Shown: in pieces, positions 44,290 through 55,872 of the stretch
Layout: every line of letters starts with the position of its first letter
Position numbering within the stretch: the stretch's first letter is position 1
DNA from: Anastatus disparis
Taxonomy: Eukaryota; Arthropoda; Insecta; Hymenoptera; Eupelmidae
DNA length: 64,000 nt
Direction of reading: 5' to 3'
Assembly (NCBI GenBank): GCA_017163975.1
Contig: JAFFSR010000292.1
Span: 2,983,501 to 3,047,500 of the forward strand
Notes under the pieces: generated by a model
What the model saw: the letters and a program-made list of their open reading frames with translations, nothing else
What the model was told of the DNA's origin: nothing
Database searches by the model: none
Position numbers and translations under genes: made by a program

Positions 44290-44650
44290 TATCTCTTTAT
44301 ACTATAAAAGATTTTCGCCGCTGCCGCTGTCAGTCTCTCAACTTCCTAGCTTAACTCTTCCTTTTAACTGATAAATTTAGCTAATTTATGGTAAATTTTA
44401 CCTAATTTATCGTAAATTTTAGCTAATTTATTGTGAATTTTTGCTAAAAATTTCATTTTTTAGCTAATTTTAGCTGATTTATTGAGAATTTTAGCTAAAA
44501 CTTTAATATTTTAGCTGAGTTTAGCTAATTTATATTAGTTTTAGCTAATTTATATTAATTTTAGCTAAAATTTTAATTTTTTAGCTAAGTTTAGCTAATT
44601 CATTGTGAATTTTATTTAAAATTTTAATTTTTCCACTCAAAATCTGATAA
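44290..44650. repeat. AGCTAATTTA minisatellite with CCGCTGCCGCTGTC leader
   Basis: TATAAAAGATTTTCGCCGCT precedes irregular 20-40-bp units of TTTTAGCTAATTTATTGTGA. The same leader recurs at ~46905 and, varied, at ~47172. AGCTAAAA units also recur at 46980-47100, on the far side of the G-depleted tract. Confidence 0.7.
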
Positions 44651-45069
44651 ATCAGGTCAATTTAATTTAAATTATCATAAGATTTATTTTTCTTTTTATA
44701 TTATAAAAGATTTTAGAAATTTACAAAAATGAAAATATTTGTTTATGACAGATAAATGAAATAAGAATTGAGCCTTTAGAAGTTGGGAGGTGATTCCCGG
44801 AGCATAATGCGAAATGAAGATAGGTTGGAGATGATGACCATAACAGCGTCTAATATGCGCTGTATAAATAAATATTTATATTATATATTATATTTTATAT
44901 TATGTACATTATTAATTATTGAAATATAAAAAATGTATAAATGTATACAAGTATATGAATGTAAAATTATTACAGGAGAGAGTCTTCACTATGATGATAG
45001 AAGAACGGTTCCTGATACAATCTAATTTCCATTCGTAATACCCTTGAAATATACGAACGATCCAGAAAT

Positions 45070-46272
45070 AACCTGACACCACTAACACAGATCTACCGAA
45101 AAAGAACCACACCCTTTAACTAAACACACACAAAGTCACCAAACACCAAAAAACAAACCCACAATACACGCAATTCCACACCCCGAAGAAAAAAAATAGC
45201 CGGCGGGGCGACGACCTCGCGAATCTTCCACGAACCCCGAGAGAAAAACCCCCACGCCGCAGAACCCACCCCTTCCCCCCCCACACAAACCACGCCCCCT
45301 CGTGAACAGACCCACGCGCGCCAAATTTAAATTAAAATAATAACACTCAACCTAAAAATACAGCACCCCAAACACCCCAGGCGATTACGTATAAAAATGA
45401 TTCATTTCCTTAGCAACAGCTTATCGACAAAAAAAAAAAAAACTCATTAAACAACACCACACCCCCGCGAGACCACACATGTCAATTCCCCGCCCAATCA
45501 GCCCGCTAGATCTGAACAAACTTCAACACACCACAAAATACACAACAGCACACCATTACATAAAATCTATAAAACCCAACTTTCCAACCAATCCACTCCA
45601 CCCTATATTTCTTTTAGCACCTAAACTCCAGACACGCAAACACTTTAAAATCATCACAACACAACTTTGAAATTATTCACATACTCTAAAATTCCAGCCC
45701 ATCTAAAATCTCTAAAACCATCCTCCCACATACACCAACCACACACACCACAACAACATACCCCACCCCCCCCCCACCCACCAAAAACCCACCAACCCAC
45801 CCACCACTTCTTTCCCAACCCCCTTTCTCCCCTACCCCCTCCCACGCCCCGCCCTCACCTCCCCTCACCACACCCACCCCCACCACCCCTGCTAATCTCC
45901 CCCTTTTCTTTTTCCTCTTTCCAACTACACCCCCCCCCCCCCACCCCCACACCCACTTCACACCACCCTTACCTACCACACAAAACCACATACCACCCCC
46001 ACACGCTCTTTAATCCACTTCCCCTCTTCATTTTGTTTAACTCCTTTTTTTTACCCACCCCCCTTTCCCCCCCCACACCCCCCCCCTAAACCTCACCCTA
46101 TTTTTTTTTTTTACTTCTTTTTTTTTTTTTTTAATTTTTCTACCTTTTTTTTTTACACCCCCCACACCCCTCCCCCCTCTATCTTATATTTTGCACTCAC
46201 TCTAATCTCACCCCACACATCCTCTTTCCTTGAACCCTTTTTTTTCTTTTACCTTCTACTTCTCTTTTATAA

Positions 46273-46313
<41 letters not shown>

Positions 46314-46806
46314 CTTTTTTTTTCTTTTTTTATCTATAACCTTGCTTAAAAACTTTTACTTATTTTCTTTATTTTTTTCTTTTTTACTCAATATTTCTTA
46401 CGTTTTTTTTACTTTTTTTTATGATTTACTTTTCTTTTTTTAATTTTTTTTTTGTTTTTCATTTTTTGTTGTTTTTACCTCTTCATACTCTTTTTCTTCT
46501 CTTCCCCCCCCCCCCCCCCCCCACCCCTCCACCTTCTACCAACTCACCCCACCATACCTTCCCACTTACTTTTTTTGTTTAACTTCTCCTTATCACTTTC
46601 TATTCTTTTTTATACCCTTTTTATACCTTTCCCCTCACCCTCACCATCTCCTTATTTTCCCCTCTTTTTTTATCTACCCTCCCCACACATACCAACCCCC
46701 TTCCCCCCCTACCACGCCCACCAAAACCCCCCCCCCTCCCTTTACCCCCCACCCCCGCCCTACACCCCCCATCTCCCTCCCCCCCACACAACACCCCCCC
46801 CTCTTT
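45070..46806. other. G-depleted C/T/A-rich tract
   Basis: About 1.7 kb with almost no G on the plus strand. It has long C runs (for example 45931-45942 and 46504-46522) and T runs (46283-46312), and it changes abruptly back to normal composition at ~46807. All long frames here (Pro/His/Thr-rich, or Gly/Val/Trp-rich on the minus strand) follow from composition. It may be a real G-rich strand with quadruplex potential, or a low-quality assembly patch. Confidence 0.8.
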
Positions 46807-47599
46807 TGATTTTAATAATTGCGACGCCACAAGGGATTATATACATTATGAAATCTATGTATTAAATTAAAAAGGGGGATTGGCGAGCGAAGCGAGCAGG
46901 GGGGTATATATTATAAAAGATTTCGCCGCCGCCGCTATCGCTGCCGCTGTGTATAAGAATTCGATTTGTCCTTGGTTAGCAAGAATTTAGCTAGAATCTA
47001 GCTAAAATTAAGTTTAAAGTTGACTGAAAATTAGCTAAAAGTCACCTAAAAGTTAACTAAAAATTAGCTAAAATTTATGTTAATTTTCAGCAATTTTAGG
47101 TAAATTTTGGTTTGATTTCAGCTGAATTTCAGCTGCATTTTAGATCTATTTATATTATATTCTCTCTATACTATTGAAAGTATATCGCCGCTGTCGTCGC
47201 TGTCATCGTCAGAAATGTGCCCCTCATTTTTGGACTTACATTACAGCGTTAAATTTAGAATCTTTTTACTACTAGACTGACATTTGATAAAACATTTATA
47301 AATCAATTACTGACTTTATTCTTTATTTAATATTATAATAAAACATATACACGTAGCCCTCATAACACACAACATTTAATTATTAATTCTGTCCTGGTAT
47401 AAAGCTAGGACTTCACAGATGATTAGATTCATTGAAAGATCATTAAAGATTCACCTCAAGAAAACTTTTGAATAATTAATATTATTTAGTATTTTAAATA
47501 AAAGTTATTAAAAAAATTGCAAATTCTTAAATATTTTTTTAAAGTTATAAAAGCAAGATGGGGGTTGGCGCGCTTGCACGCAGGGGGCTTGCCCCCTAA

Positions 47600-48035
47600 T
47601 GATATATAAAATTAAAAGTGCGCTAAGAAAATCATTTTTCAAAAGTTTTACTTTTTTTGGCAGTCGCAAATAATTTCCATGCAAAATTTTAAGCAAATTC
47701 TTAGAGTGGTTACATGAAATACCAAAAAAAGAAATAATTGAAAATTAAAAAAAATTTTGTAAATAGCTCTAAAATTAAAACTATGGCAAGAAAATCAATT
47801 TTCTATAGCTTTCGCACTGGTTAGACGAAAAAAAATAAATTGTATGCAAAATTTGAAGCAAATCCATCGTGTAGTTTTCGAAATGCAATTGGGTAACTGA
47901 ATACACACACGTACAATCATACAGAAATTTTCTGGAAACCACTTTTTCCGACTTCCTCCAAATATGCACAAATTAATGAAAAAATATAAAAAAAAATTTT
48001 TATGGGTACAATGCTTTATTTATGAGAATGCAATA
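47600..48035. repeat. ~180-bp satellite block
   Basis: Units with GTGCGCTAAGAAAATCA, TTTGGCAGTCGCAAATAATT and AATTTTAAGCAAATTC. It ends with GAAACCACTTTTTCCGACTT and CAAATATGCACAAATTAATG, as in the right arm of 22683-23520. Confidence 0.7.
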
Positions 48036-48430
48036 CGTCAATTAATCTAAATAAATGAATTTATTATCGTTGTATCAAATGAATTTACATATTTTATGTA
48101 CACTTATTAAATCTATTTTATTTTTTCCAAACATGTTAATTTTCATGCATCATTACCTTAAAGATGTTCTTTTTCGCTATAAATAAATAGTTCAAATTTG
48201 TTAGTTTTTAATCGTGTGACTTTATTCAAAATTATAAAACCCATCGAATTGGTTTTTAATTACATTATAAATTGCAGTTAGTTTCAAGTCATTCGCTATA
48301 ATTTTAATTGTATGAACAAATTTTTCTATTCTTTGAAGTTTGAATATGTTTTATATTACGTATAAATAAATATCGATTAACAAGAAACACAATTCTCAAA
48401 TTTTAAAATTTCATTTAAAGTGAAGCAAAC

Positions 48431-49655
48431 ATGGAGAACAACAAGAAGAAAAATTTTATGATAGATGAAAAAGAGATGCTTATGAAAAAAATTTTACCAA
48501 AGTATAAAGATATAATTGAGAAAAAAGGACGAAGTGAAATGATCATAAAAGAAAAAGAAGCTATTTGGAACACGATAAGTGAGGAATATAATTCACATGA
48601 AGATATTTTAATTACTGGAAAAGTAAGTAATTTTAAAAGTATCAAAAACCAAAATCACTATTAGTTATAATTTTAAATATTAAATTCTTTATCTGTTTTT
48701 TAGAGATCTGCGGTTCAATTAAAGGAGTTATATTCCAATAATTGTAAGTATTATAATACGTATAATTATACTTAAGGCAAATTCAGGGGTTAGGTTAAGT
48801 TCTGTTTTGTAGTTTATAAATTATGCTTTCAGTTTATAAAATACTTTGTATTTTTAAATTTTCCACGTTCATATAAGCGTCAAAAAATGATAATACATCA
48901 CAAAATTATATTTTTTTAAATTTTGTAAATTAAAAGAAAACTTTAATATTAAAAGGAACAGAATATAAACTAATCTCTGAGATAACCTTGAATATTATCA
49001 GTATTAAAACATTGATTAAATATAACAGGTAATAATTTGAAAATTGAGGATCCAAAGAACACAAATGAAGACGAATGTGGTGAGGATATATTAAAATATA
49101 CCTTGTATTTTTTTGAATATTAATATATTGTTGGATATATAAATAGATAAGGTTTCAGTGGCTCATTCGGTTGAGTGATGGATTCGTAATTTCGAGATAT
49201 CGAGTTCGAATCCCGCTCTCGGCCGATTGATGCAAGTATTACTGTTCGTGACATGGGCTTAGTTGACAAACACACTGTTAACTTTCGTCGCTAATTAGCA
49301 TCTTAATCATAACAAAATAATTTATAATTTTTTTTTTCTTTTGCGTCAACAAAATGATACAAGAAAAAATAATGAAGGGAAAAAAAAGATTGTGAAATTA
49401 ATGGCATAGTTAAAAAGGTATATTTTTAATATTAATTTGAATCTCAAAATTGATCTGATTGTGATCATTCACTCGTGAAACTAAATAAAATTTTTATTTT
49501 TATTTTCAGGTGTTATAAAAAGAATTAAAAGGTCTGAAATAGAAGAGGAAATATTATTGAAAAGATTAAAGGCTGAGGAGGCTAGAATGCGTTATTGGGA
49601 GCTAAAAGTTGACTCTATGAAGCATGCAATAAAAAAAAGATTGCTTTATTTGTAA
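48431..49655 (+). CDS. Intact four-exon Myb/SANT-like DNA-binding protein
   Basis: Exons are 48431-48622, 48704-48743, 49029-49079 and 49510-49655. All borders are GT-AG and the phases join (0, 1, 1), giving 142 residues and a TAA stop; I joined them by eye. Residues ~8-77 form a Myb/SANT-like (zeste/MSANTD3-type) domain: an NFMIDEKEMLMKKILPKYKD helix, Trp46 in EAIWNTISEEYNS, then RSAVQLKELYSNN across exon 2. The C-terminus (EEEILLKRLKAEEARMRYWE) is a coiled-coil helix usual for this family. AAACATGG is a good start context. Intron 3 holds a SINE. Such proteins bind transposon ends or promoters. Here the gene lies inside the 43883-50096 element, ~440 bp from its right end. Confidence 0.75.
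49150..49345 (+). mobile_element. tRNA-derived SINE in intron 3 of the Myb/SANT gene
   Basis: A box TGGCTCATTCGG begins at 49159 and B box GAGTTCGAATCCC is at 49202-49214. The anticodon-side sequence does not fold well, and a non-tRNA body with a T-rich end follows. It sits between the exon ending at 49079 and the exon starting at 49510. Confidence 0.65.
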
Positions 49656-50045
49656 TCGTGAATCTATTTAGTTTATATTAATAAATTTAAGAAATATAAT
49701 AAACAAAATACGACGTTGGAATAGTTTTATAAACAAAAATATGTATTTCTATTTTGATAAAAATTTTTTAAATAATTCAAATCAAATAATTGTTTTAGCT
49801 GTTTTCAAATAAAAAAATTATAGCTCTCTCTAACTCTTTTCTTACTTTCGCACTTCTTCTCTGTCTTTCTATCTCACATTGATCCTCATTTTTACCCTAT
49901 TTTCACCCATTCCTGTTTCTCTCTTCCCATTTCCCAATTACTCTCTCATACTCATTCTTTCCCTTCTCAATTTTTCTTGAATAGAAATTATGTTTTTTAC
50001 ATTGAAATCACATTTGAAAAAAAAAAAATCAAATTACTCTAACTC

Positions 50046-50096
50046 AATGAGCCCTATGAGAAAACATTGCGCCAAAGCACTTGGCAGCGTTTTTGC
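50046..50096 (+). repeat. Shared-terminus motif, right end of the 6.2-kb element
   Basis: CAATGAGCCCTATGAGAAAA, then CATTGCGCCAAAGCACTTGG and CAGCGTTTTT. It is the inverted partner of 43883-43927. Confidence 0.8.
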
Positions 50097-50617
50097 ATAT
50101 AAGGCACGACCGATGACGCTCGCGCTTCGCGCTCACCCTTTATTACTGCTTTCTTTGGTGATTCTTTCGTTGTAATAAAAAAAAATTATTTCATAGTTCA
50201 ATAGCTTAAAAATAAAATTTTCTTATAAGTTTTTATCCGACATGAATAATTTCGACGGAAAATGATTTGAAATAATAATACAAATAAACTTTGGCAATTT
50301 GAATAGAATGAGCTAATTTAAAATAATAATCCTTTTAAAGGTTAAAAAAAGGATTTTTTGGTGATAACTTGAAAAGAAAAACAAAGTTTTGAAAAAAAAT
50401 AAAAAAATAAAAGTTATGGGGAAAAAAGATACATCTTTTTAATATCATACGTTTATTATTTATTATTTATCATTACATGACTTAGTAAAGAATTGAATAG
50501 TATCAAATTATTACTAAATGTACAAATACTTGTTTGAATTCAAACCAGTAAATTTCATTTATTAGAAATAAAAATAATCAATATCTTTTTTTTTTTAATA
50601 ACCCTTTTAATTGGTTT

Positions 50618-51240
50618 AGGTTCTTCTACTCTTAATTTTTTTTGGCAGAGTTAAGTTATTTTCTATATCTGTGCTGGATGCTGGATTTTTATTATTCTGT
50701 AAGGAAAATAACGAACATTTGAATCATTCCAAAAGCTCTTTAAGTATTACTGTAAAAGCTCAGAAAATAAACTTACAGATCTTGAAAAATCTTGAAAATC
50801 GATTTCAGGGTCTTTATCATCTGAATGCTCAGGTTCCGTCTCAGGATTCTCGTCATTAATTTCATTGTCTATAAAAAAAGAAATTATTAAGGATTTAAAA
50901 TTATGGACCTATATTTTAAGTTTATATATTCAGATAAAGATATCTTGATAACATGTAAAAGAATGTAAACAGTTTTTCGATTAAAAAGTACGAATTTTAG
51001 ATAAAGACTTTTATATAATTAGAAGGGACTCAAACCATTAACATTAATTCAAATATATTAGATACTATATACCTTGTTCAATAATTTCAAATACTTCACT
51101 GTCTTTGTAGGTTGTCATTTCATTCAGGAATTTCAAAACTGACCATGGAACATTTATTTCTTCTAGCAATGCATTTCTTATACATTCATTTCGGGCGGAT
51201 GATGCAGGCTTTGGAATGTTTCTTTAATCTTTATGATATT
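50618..51240 (-). pseudogene. Fragmentary spliced gene, unknown
   Basis: Three exon-like minus-strand blocks have GT-AG borders. Near 51235-51075: RNIPKPASSARNECIRNALL, then EEINVPWSVLKFLNEM, ending before GTATAT, with an in-frame TAA just upstream. Near 50868-50782: DNEINDENPETEPEHSDDKD, acidic, ending before GTAAGT. Near 50699-50618: NNKNPASSTDIENNLTLPKK, then IKSRR and a stop. The protein would be acidic then basic, like a nuclear accessory factor. I do not recognise a family, and the upstream stop suggests decay. Confidence 0.35.
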
Positions 51241-51488
51241 GTCTGCAAATTAAGATTTTATAAAACAAAATATAAATAAAACACTTCAATTTATGGTGTT
51301 GTAAAACGCACACTTTACTAGTATTCTGGAATATTCACCATCTTTTTATTTTATTGCGAAATTTCAGAAAAATAAATACGTTAATTTTTAGTAAATATCA
51401 TGATTATATAGTGAATCTGATTATACAAATCAATTAAATTCTGGAGTGAATCCATTCATTAGATGATTATCCTAGAAATTTTATTATT

Positions 51489-52078
51489 GGACCTTTGTAT
51501 TATGCCAAAGTTAAAGAGTACATGCTATTACATGCAGTCGAAGAGTTCACTGACAGATTTTTTGTGCAATATTGTAAAGGCAAATGTACTCGTCAAGTCA
51601 TTGGTAGAAATAAAATAGGTGAAATACCTCAAATAATATTTGAGTCATCTCTCTCTATTTGAATTTAGATAATCCAAAGAATTATACTAGACACTGCTTT
51701 CGCAGAACATCTGCTGCATTGTTATCAAACTCCAGTGCAAGTATGACCATGATTAAACAGCTAGGAGGCTGGCGATCAGGTAATATAGCCCAAGGGTACA
51801 TAGAAAATTCTATGTTAAATAAAGAGAAAATTTATGAAGGTATTATTCATCAAAATAGAGGTGCTTCAACTAGTAGTCATCAAACACATCCACAAGTATC
51901 AAATCACATTGTACGTCCATCAATAGTAGCTAACACAGAAAAAGAAAATTCAAACGTAATTTTAAATTGGAATGATTTTGAAGAAAATTTTAATGAAGAT
52001 GACTCAAATGTATCTCATATTAATAAAAAAAACGCTGCCAAGTGCTTTGGCGGAATGCGTTATCATAGAGCTCTTTGA
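51489..52078 (+). pseudogene. Crypton-like tyrosine recombinase catalytic domain, frameshifted
   Basis: The first frame (51489-~51658) reads GPLYYAKVKEYMLLHAVEEF, then FVQYCKGKCTRQVIGRNKIG and EIPQIIFE. It stops at TGA, and homology resumes one frame away: NPKNYTRHCFRRTSAALLSN, MIKQLGGWRSGNIAQGYIEN. The latter holds the tyrosine-recombinase residues H-x-x-R (HCFR), the GGW position usually His/Trp, and Tyr in GYIEN. Such domains act by a 3'-phosphotyrosine link and are found in Cryptons and in host genes derived from them. The last ~17 codons (KNAAKCFGGMRYHRAL) come from the shared-terminus motif at 52027, so the natural C-terminus is replaced. The N-terminal DNA-binding part is absent. Confidence 0.7.
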
Positions 52079-53434
52079 ATTTCATTGATTTTTTGATATT
52101 TATTTAACTGTGATTTTAATATTAAAAAATTGTCTAACATTAATATTTACTCATATTGTACTTTATAAATATCGAACATATATGCTAGCTGTTTGCTTTT
52201 TCAACATTTATAATTTATTTTAAATCATCAAGTAATACAAAAAAATTGGTTCTATTGAAAAAATGATATAATGTAGTAATAAAAAGAATGATGACAACAA
52301 AATTTCTAATCTTTATAAAATGCAATCATATTTATATATAAATACAGTTCATGTTTATGGCTCTATAAAAAAAACTACTCTACGAATACAAATTTTCAAT
52401 AGCTTCCCGTCTACTTATACAAAAACATAGAATGCGAAATTTGAAGCAAATCCATCGAGTAATTTTCGAGATCTAATTGGCTGAATAAATAACATTTTCT
52501 TTTCAAAATTTCTTTTTCAAAATTTTAAAAATGCTCTAAAATTAAAACTACCCTATGAAAATCAATTTTTGAAAATTTTCCTTCTTTTGGCAGTCACAAA
52601 TGATTTCCCTGCAAATTTTAGAACAAAATCTATCAAGTATTTTACGTACAATAAAAAAAATAAGAAATAAAGAATCGAAATTTTTTTTTAAATCTTTAAA
52701 ATTTTCTAAAATTGTAACCACTCTAAGAAAATTAGTTTTTAAAAGCTTATTTTTTCAGACAATATCGGATTGATTGTACAAAAATTTTGGAGAAAATTTA
52801 TAGTATGGTTTACACAAAATAGAAGATAAATGAAAAATAAAATTTTTTTTTTAATTTTCAAAATGCTCTAAAATTAAAACTGCTCTGAGAAAATATGTTT
52901 TCCAAAGCTTGTTGTTTTCAGACAGTAGCGAATAACTTGCATTTAAATTTTGGAGCAAATCTATCAAATGGTTTTCGTAAAATAGAAAAAAATTAAAAAT
53001 AAAAATTTTTTAAAAGATTTTAAAAATGCTCTAAAATTAAAAGTGCGCTAAGAAAATCAGTTTTCAAAAGTTTTTCTACTTTTGGCAGTCGAAATCAAGT
53101 TCCATACAAATTTTCAAACAAATTCTTCAAGTGGTTTACGTAAAATACAAAAAAAATGAAAAATCGAAAGTTTTTTAAAATTCTTAAAATGACTCTAAAA
53201 AAAAAACCTACACTAAGAAAACCGATTCTCAATAGCTTCCGCACCAGTTGATCGAAAAATTGAATTGTATTGAAAATTTGAAGTAAATCCATCTAGTAGT
53301 TTTTAAGATTTTATTGGCCTAATAAATAGAAACATTTTTTTCAAAAATTTCAAAATGCTCTAAAATTAAAACTAAGCTAAGAAAAACAATTTTCTATGAG
53401 AAAGCATTGCGCCAAAGCACTTGGCAGCGTTTTT
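52027..53434. mobile_element. 1.4-kb shared-terminus element with satellite interior
   Basis: The left end AACGCTGCCAAGTGCTTTGG (52031 on) and the right end CCAAAGCACTTGGCAGCGTT (ending ~53430) are inverted. The interior, 52400-53390, is about six ~170-bp satellite units (AAAATGCTCTAAAATTAAAA, CTAAGAAAATCAGTTTTC, TTTTGGCAGTC). No gene. It appears inserted in the last codons of the tyrosine recombinase. No clear target duplication. Confidence 0.65.
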
Positions 53435-53770
53435 TATGAATTATTCTTTTATAAATTGTTACTTTTTATGAATTATTTTTTATACATTGTTATTTTTGAA
53501 TTATTATTATTGAATCATTATTTTTGTATTATTTTTTATGAATTATTCTTTTATAAGTTGTTACTTTTTTATGAATTATTATTTTTTATACATTGTTATT
53601 TTTGTATTGATTATTATTATTTTACACATTGTTATATTTATATTAATTATTATTCTTTTATACATTGTTATTTTTTTTAATAAATTATCTTTTTATTAGT
53701 TTTTTGGATTGTTATTTTTGTATTATTTTTTTAAATATATTTTCACATATTATTTTTTCAAAATACATTA
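53435..53770. repeat. TTATTTTT-rich degenerate tandem repeat
   Basis: Irregular ~35-bp units of TTATGAATTATTATTTTTTA and TACATTGTTATTTTTGTATT. The Phe/Tyr/Leu-rich frames here are by-products. Confidence 0.7.
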
Positions 53771-54689
53771 TTCGCGCGCGCAAACATCATGCTCTATTCA
53801 GAGATGGCGCACGAGCAAATCAGAAAATAAAGCGCTGTCGTCAGCTGAGCAATGTATATCAATCGTAATATTATTAAAATTATTAATTAAATAATTTAGT
53901 GAATTTTCGGCTGGGTATAAAGAAAAGTAGTATACTCTACTCGGACATAAATTAGATCTACCTGCAGTGCGTTTGTCAATTTCACGCACAGCAGAAAGAT
54001 CTAATTTCTGCCCTCGTAGATAAATATACTTTTTTCTATTATATTTTTTATAAGGTAACTTGGCAATTTTAACTTCGTGTGCCTTATTTGATTAAATGGA
54101 TGGATATCCTTTATTTTGTAATAAATACAAAAATAGTGTGTAAAATAATAACAAATTAGTTAAATAAAAAATATTGCCCAGTAGATAATATCACAGTCAA
54201 TAAACTAAATCTAATAATACTGTATAAGTCAAAAATACTGTATAATAATTAATACACGCAAAAATTAAATTGAACAAGAATAAATACATAATACTAGCAA
54301 TTAATATCTATCAGTCAAAGAATATAAATAAAATAAATTAACAATCAAAAAAACCTTTCGAATAATATTTTTCTCGGTATCTCTTCAAGGTTTTGTTAAT
54401 GCACGTCTAAAGATAACGTATGAACAATTTTTTCCATTTTTTTAAACTTCTTTGATCGTTTTCAAATTTTTGATCTACTAAAGCCTCTACAACAGAAAGT
54501 GCTTCTTCAGCTTTATTTGAAGGTAGCAAAGCTATACACATGATTTTTTTGATGATCTCATGACCATCAGAATTTTCGGTAGCGTTATTCTTAACGTAAA
54601 GTTTGTAGTCACGTGACTTTGCTTTTCTAAGTATTGCCTAAAAATATCAAATATATACAAGATTGAGTATTTAAATAAAGAATACACAG

Positions 54690-54880
54690 TAAACAATCGG
54701 AACCAGGTTTTACACTACATTGTGTCTAAAATACGGGGAGCAGGATTTACACTTAATTTTGTGTAAACGATATAGTGTAAATTTATGTGTAATTATTTTG
54801 GTCATTTTTGTGTAAAATTCATGTAAATTTGAAAAAATTTACACTTGAATAATAAAAATTACACTAAATAAATAAAAAAA
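54690..54880. repeat. GTGTAAATTTACAC-rich repeat block
   Basis: Multiple TTTACACT/AGTGTAAA words in both orientations, resembling the ends of the element at 59427-60164. It lies just outside the MULE exon at 54637 and may be a decayed copy. Confidence 0.45.
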
Positions 54881-55454
54881 TATATGTGATATCGAATATC
54901 GAAGGAACCAATGTATATAATATAGAGTTTAAGACCTTTAAAATTTCATAGTAAAAATAAAATTTGTTTTTTTAAACTTTGATTAATTTTTATATTTTAT
55001 TTATATTGTAACCATTCAAATAGATTCATCTTTTATTAATAAATAATAAAATGTTTTTTGTTAAAACAAAAATAATATATTGTGGGATCCTGACGACGCG
55101 TCTTTTAATTTCCATTTTTAAATTTAATAATGGGTAAACGAGTTATCAATCGATACGATGAGTATCTTTTTAAATAAGGTAATATAACCAATACTGGAAT
55201 CACCCAAAATTTCAAAGGCGTATAGTGAAACAGCTAGCGAATAAATGAAATCTTAATTAATGAAATGAAGTATGTTATGAAATATTTATATTTATCTTTC
55301 GATAATGCGAATTTCTATCTATTTTTCGCATAGCCAATACGAATATAAATTGGAATAATAATTTAGATAAATTTTTTCAAAGTTTAAGTCGATGCTTGTC
55401 AAAAAAATTTGTAATTTTATTCAAGCTAACCTTATACCGTGGCATTTTATTTTC

Positions 55455-55872
55455 ATTATTTAAGAGCATGACGGAACTGCCCGCCTTCTAATAATATTTC
55501 CAATCCTAACTTATGAATAAACGATGCGTTTAATCGATTTTTTTTGCTACAAAGAAAAAATTTGTAAGATTAAACTCTAGTGCGGACAACTCAAGAAATC
55601 CACCAAAATATTACACATACAAAGTTATAATAAAAACTTTCAATATATTGTATTTTAAGGTTAGATTTGTCGAGTTTTATATCTAATTTCCAATCCAAGC
55701 TCATAAAAAAATAACAAGTCCAAATGATTTTTTATTTTAACAAAAATTATTGTATTAATATAGCTTTAGTGCGGACAAGTCATTATATTTGCTTAATTTA
55801 TGAATTTAAAAAGATATTGATAAAATAAAAAAAGCAAATCTCGATTGCTGCAGCTCCGACATCCCGTTAAAT
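55455..55872 (-). repeat. Dispersed repeat, copy 2 (inverted)
   Basis: Reverse-complement copy of 13243-13665, sharing for example ATAAACGATGCGTTTAATCG and TAGTGCGGACAAGTCATTAT. It lies within the MULE intron, so it is either part of that intron or inserted later. Confidence 0.8.

Larger units (their letters stand above)
43883..50096. mobile_element. 6.2-kb element with shared terminus, carrying a Myb/SANT gene
   Basis: The left end AACGCTGCTAAGTGCTTTGG and the right end CCAAAGCACTTGGCAGCGTT are inverted copies. Similarity continues inward for ~100 bp: left CATTGAAATTGAGTAATTTG, then AAAATGTGATTTTAATGTAA; right, as complement, CATTGAGTTAGAGTAATTTG, then AAATGTGATTTCAATGTAA. This supports one terminal-inverted-repeat element. 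Contents are an RT fragment, AGCTAA minisatellites, the G-depleted tract, a satellite block and an intact spliced gene. No transposase was seen and no target duplication was established, so the superfamily is unknown. Confidence 0.55.

Noticed and set aside
45479..46865. Proline/histidine-rich plus-strand and glycine/tryptophan-rich minus-strand frames
   Set aside because: They arise from the G-depleted composition of the tract. There is no domain, codon structure or splice context, and frames are open on both strands at once.
53798..53989. 63-residue minus-strand frame (RTAGRSNLCPSRV)
   Set aside because: Not conserved in appearance, with no motif; likely chance in a slightly GC-richer stretch.
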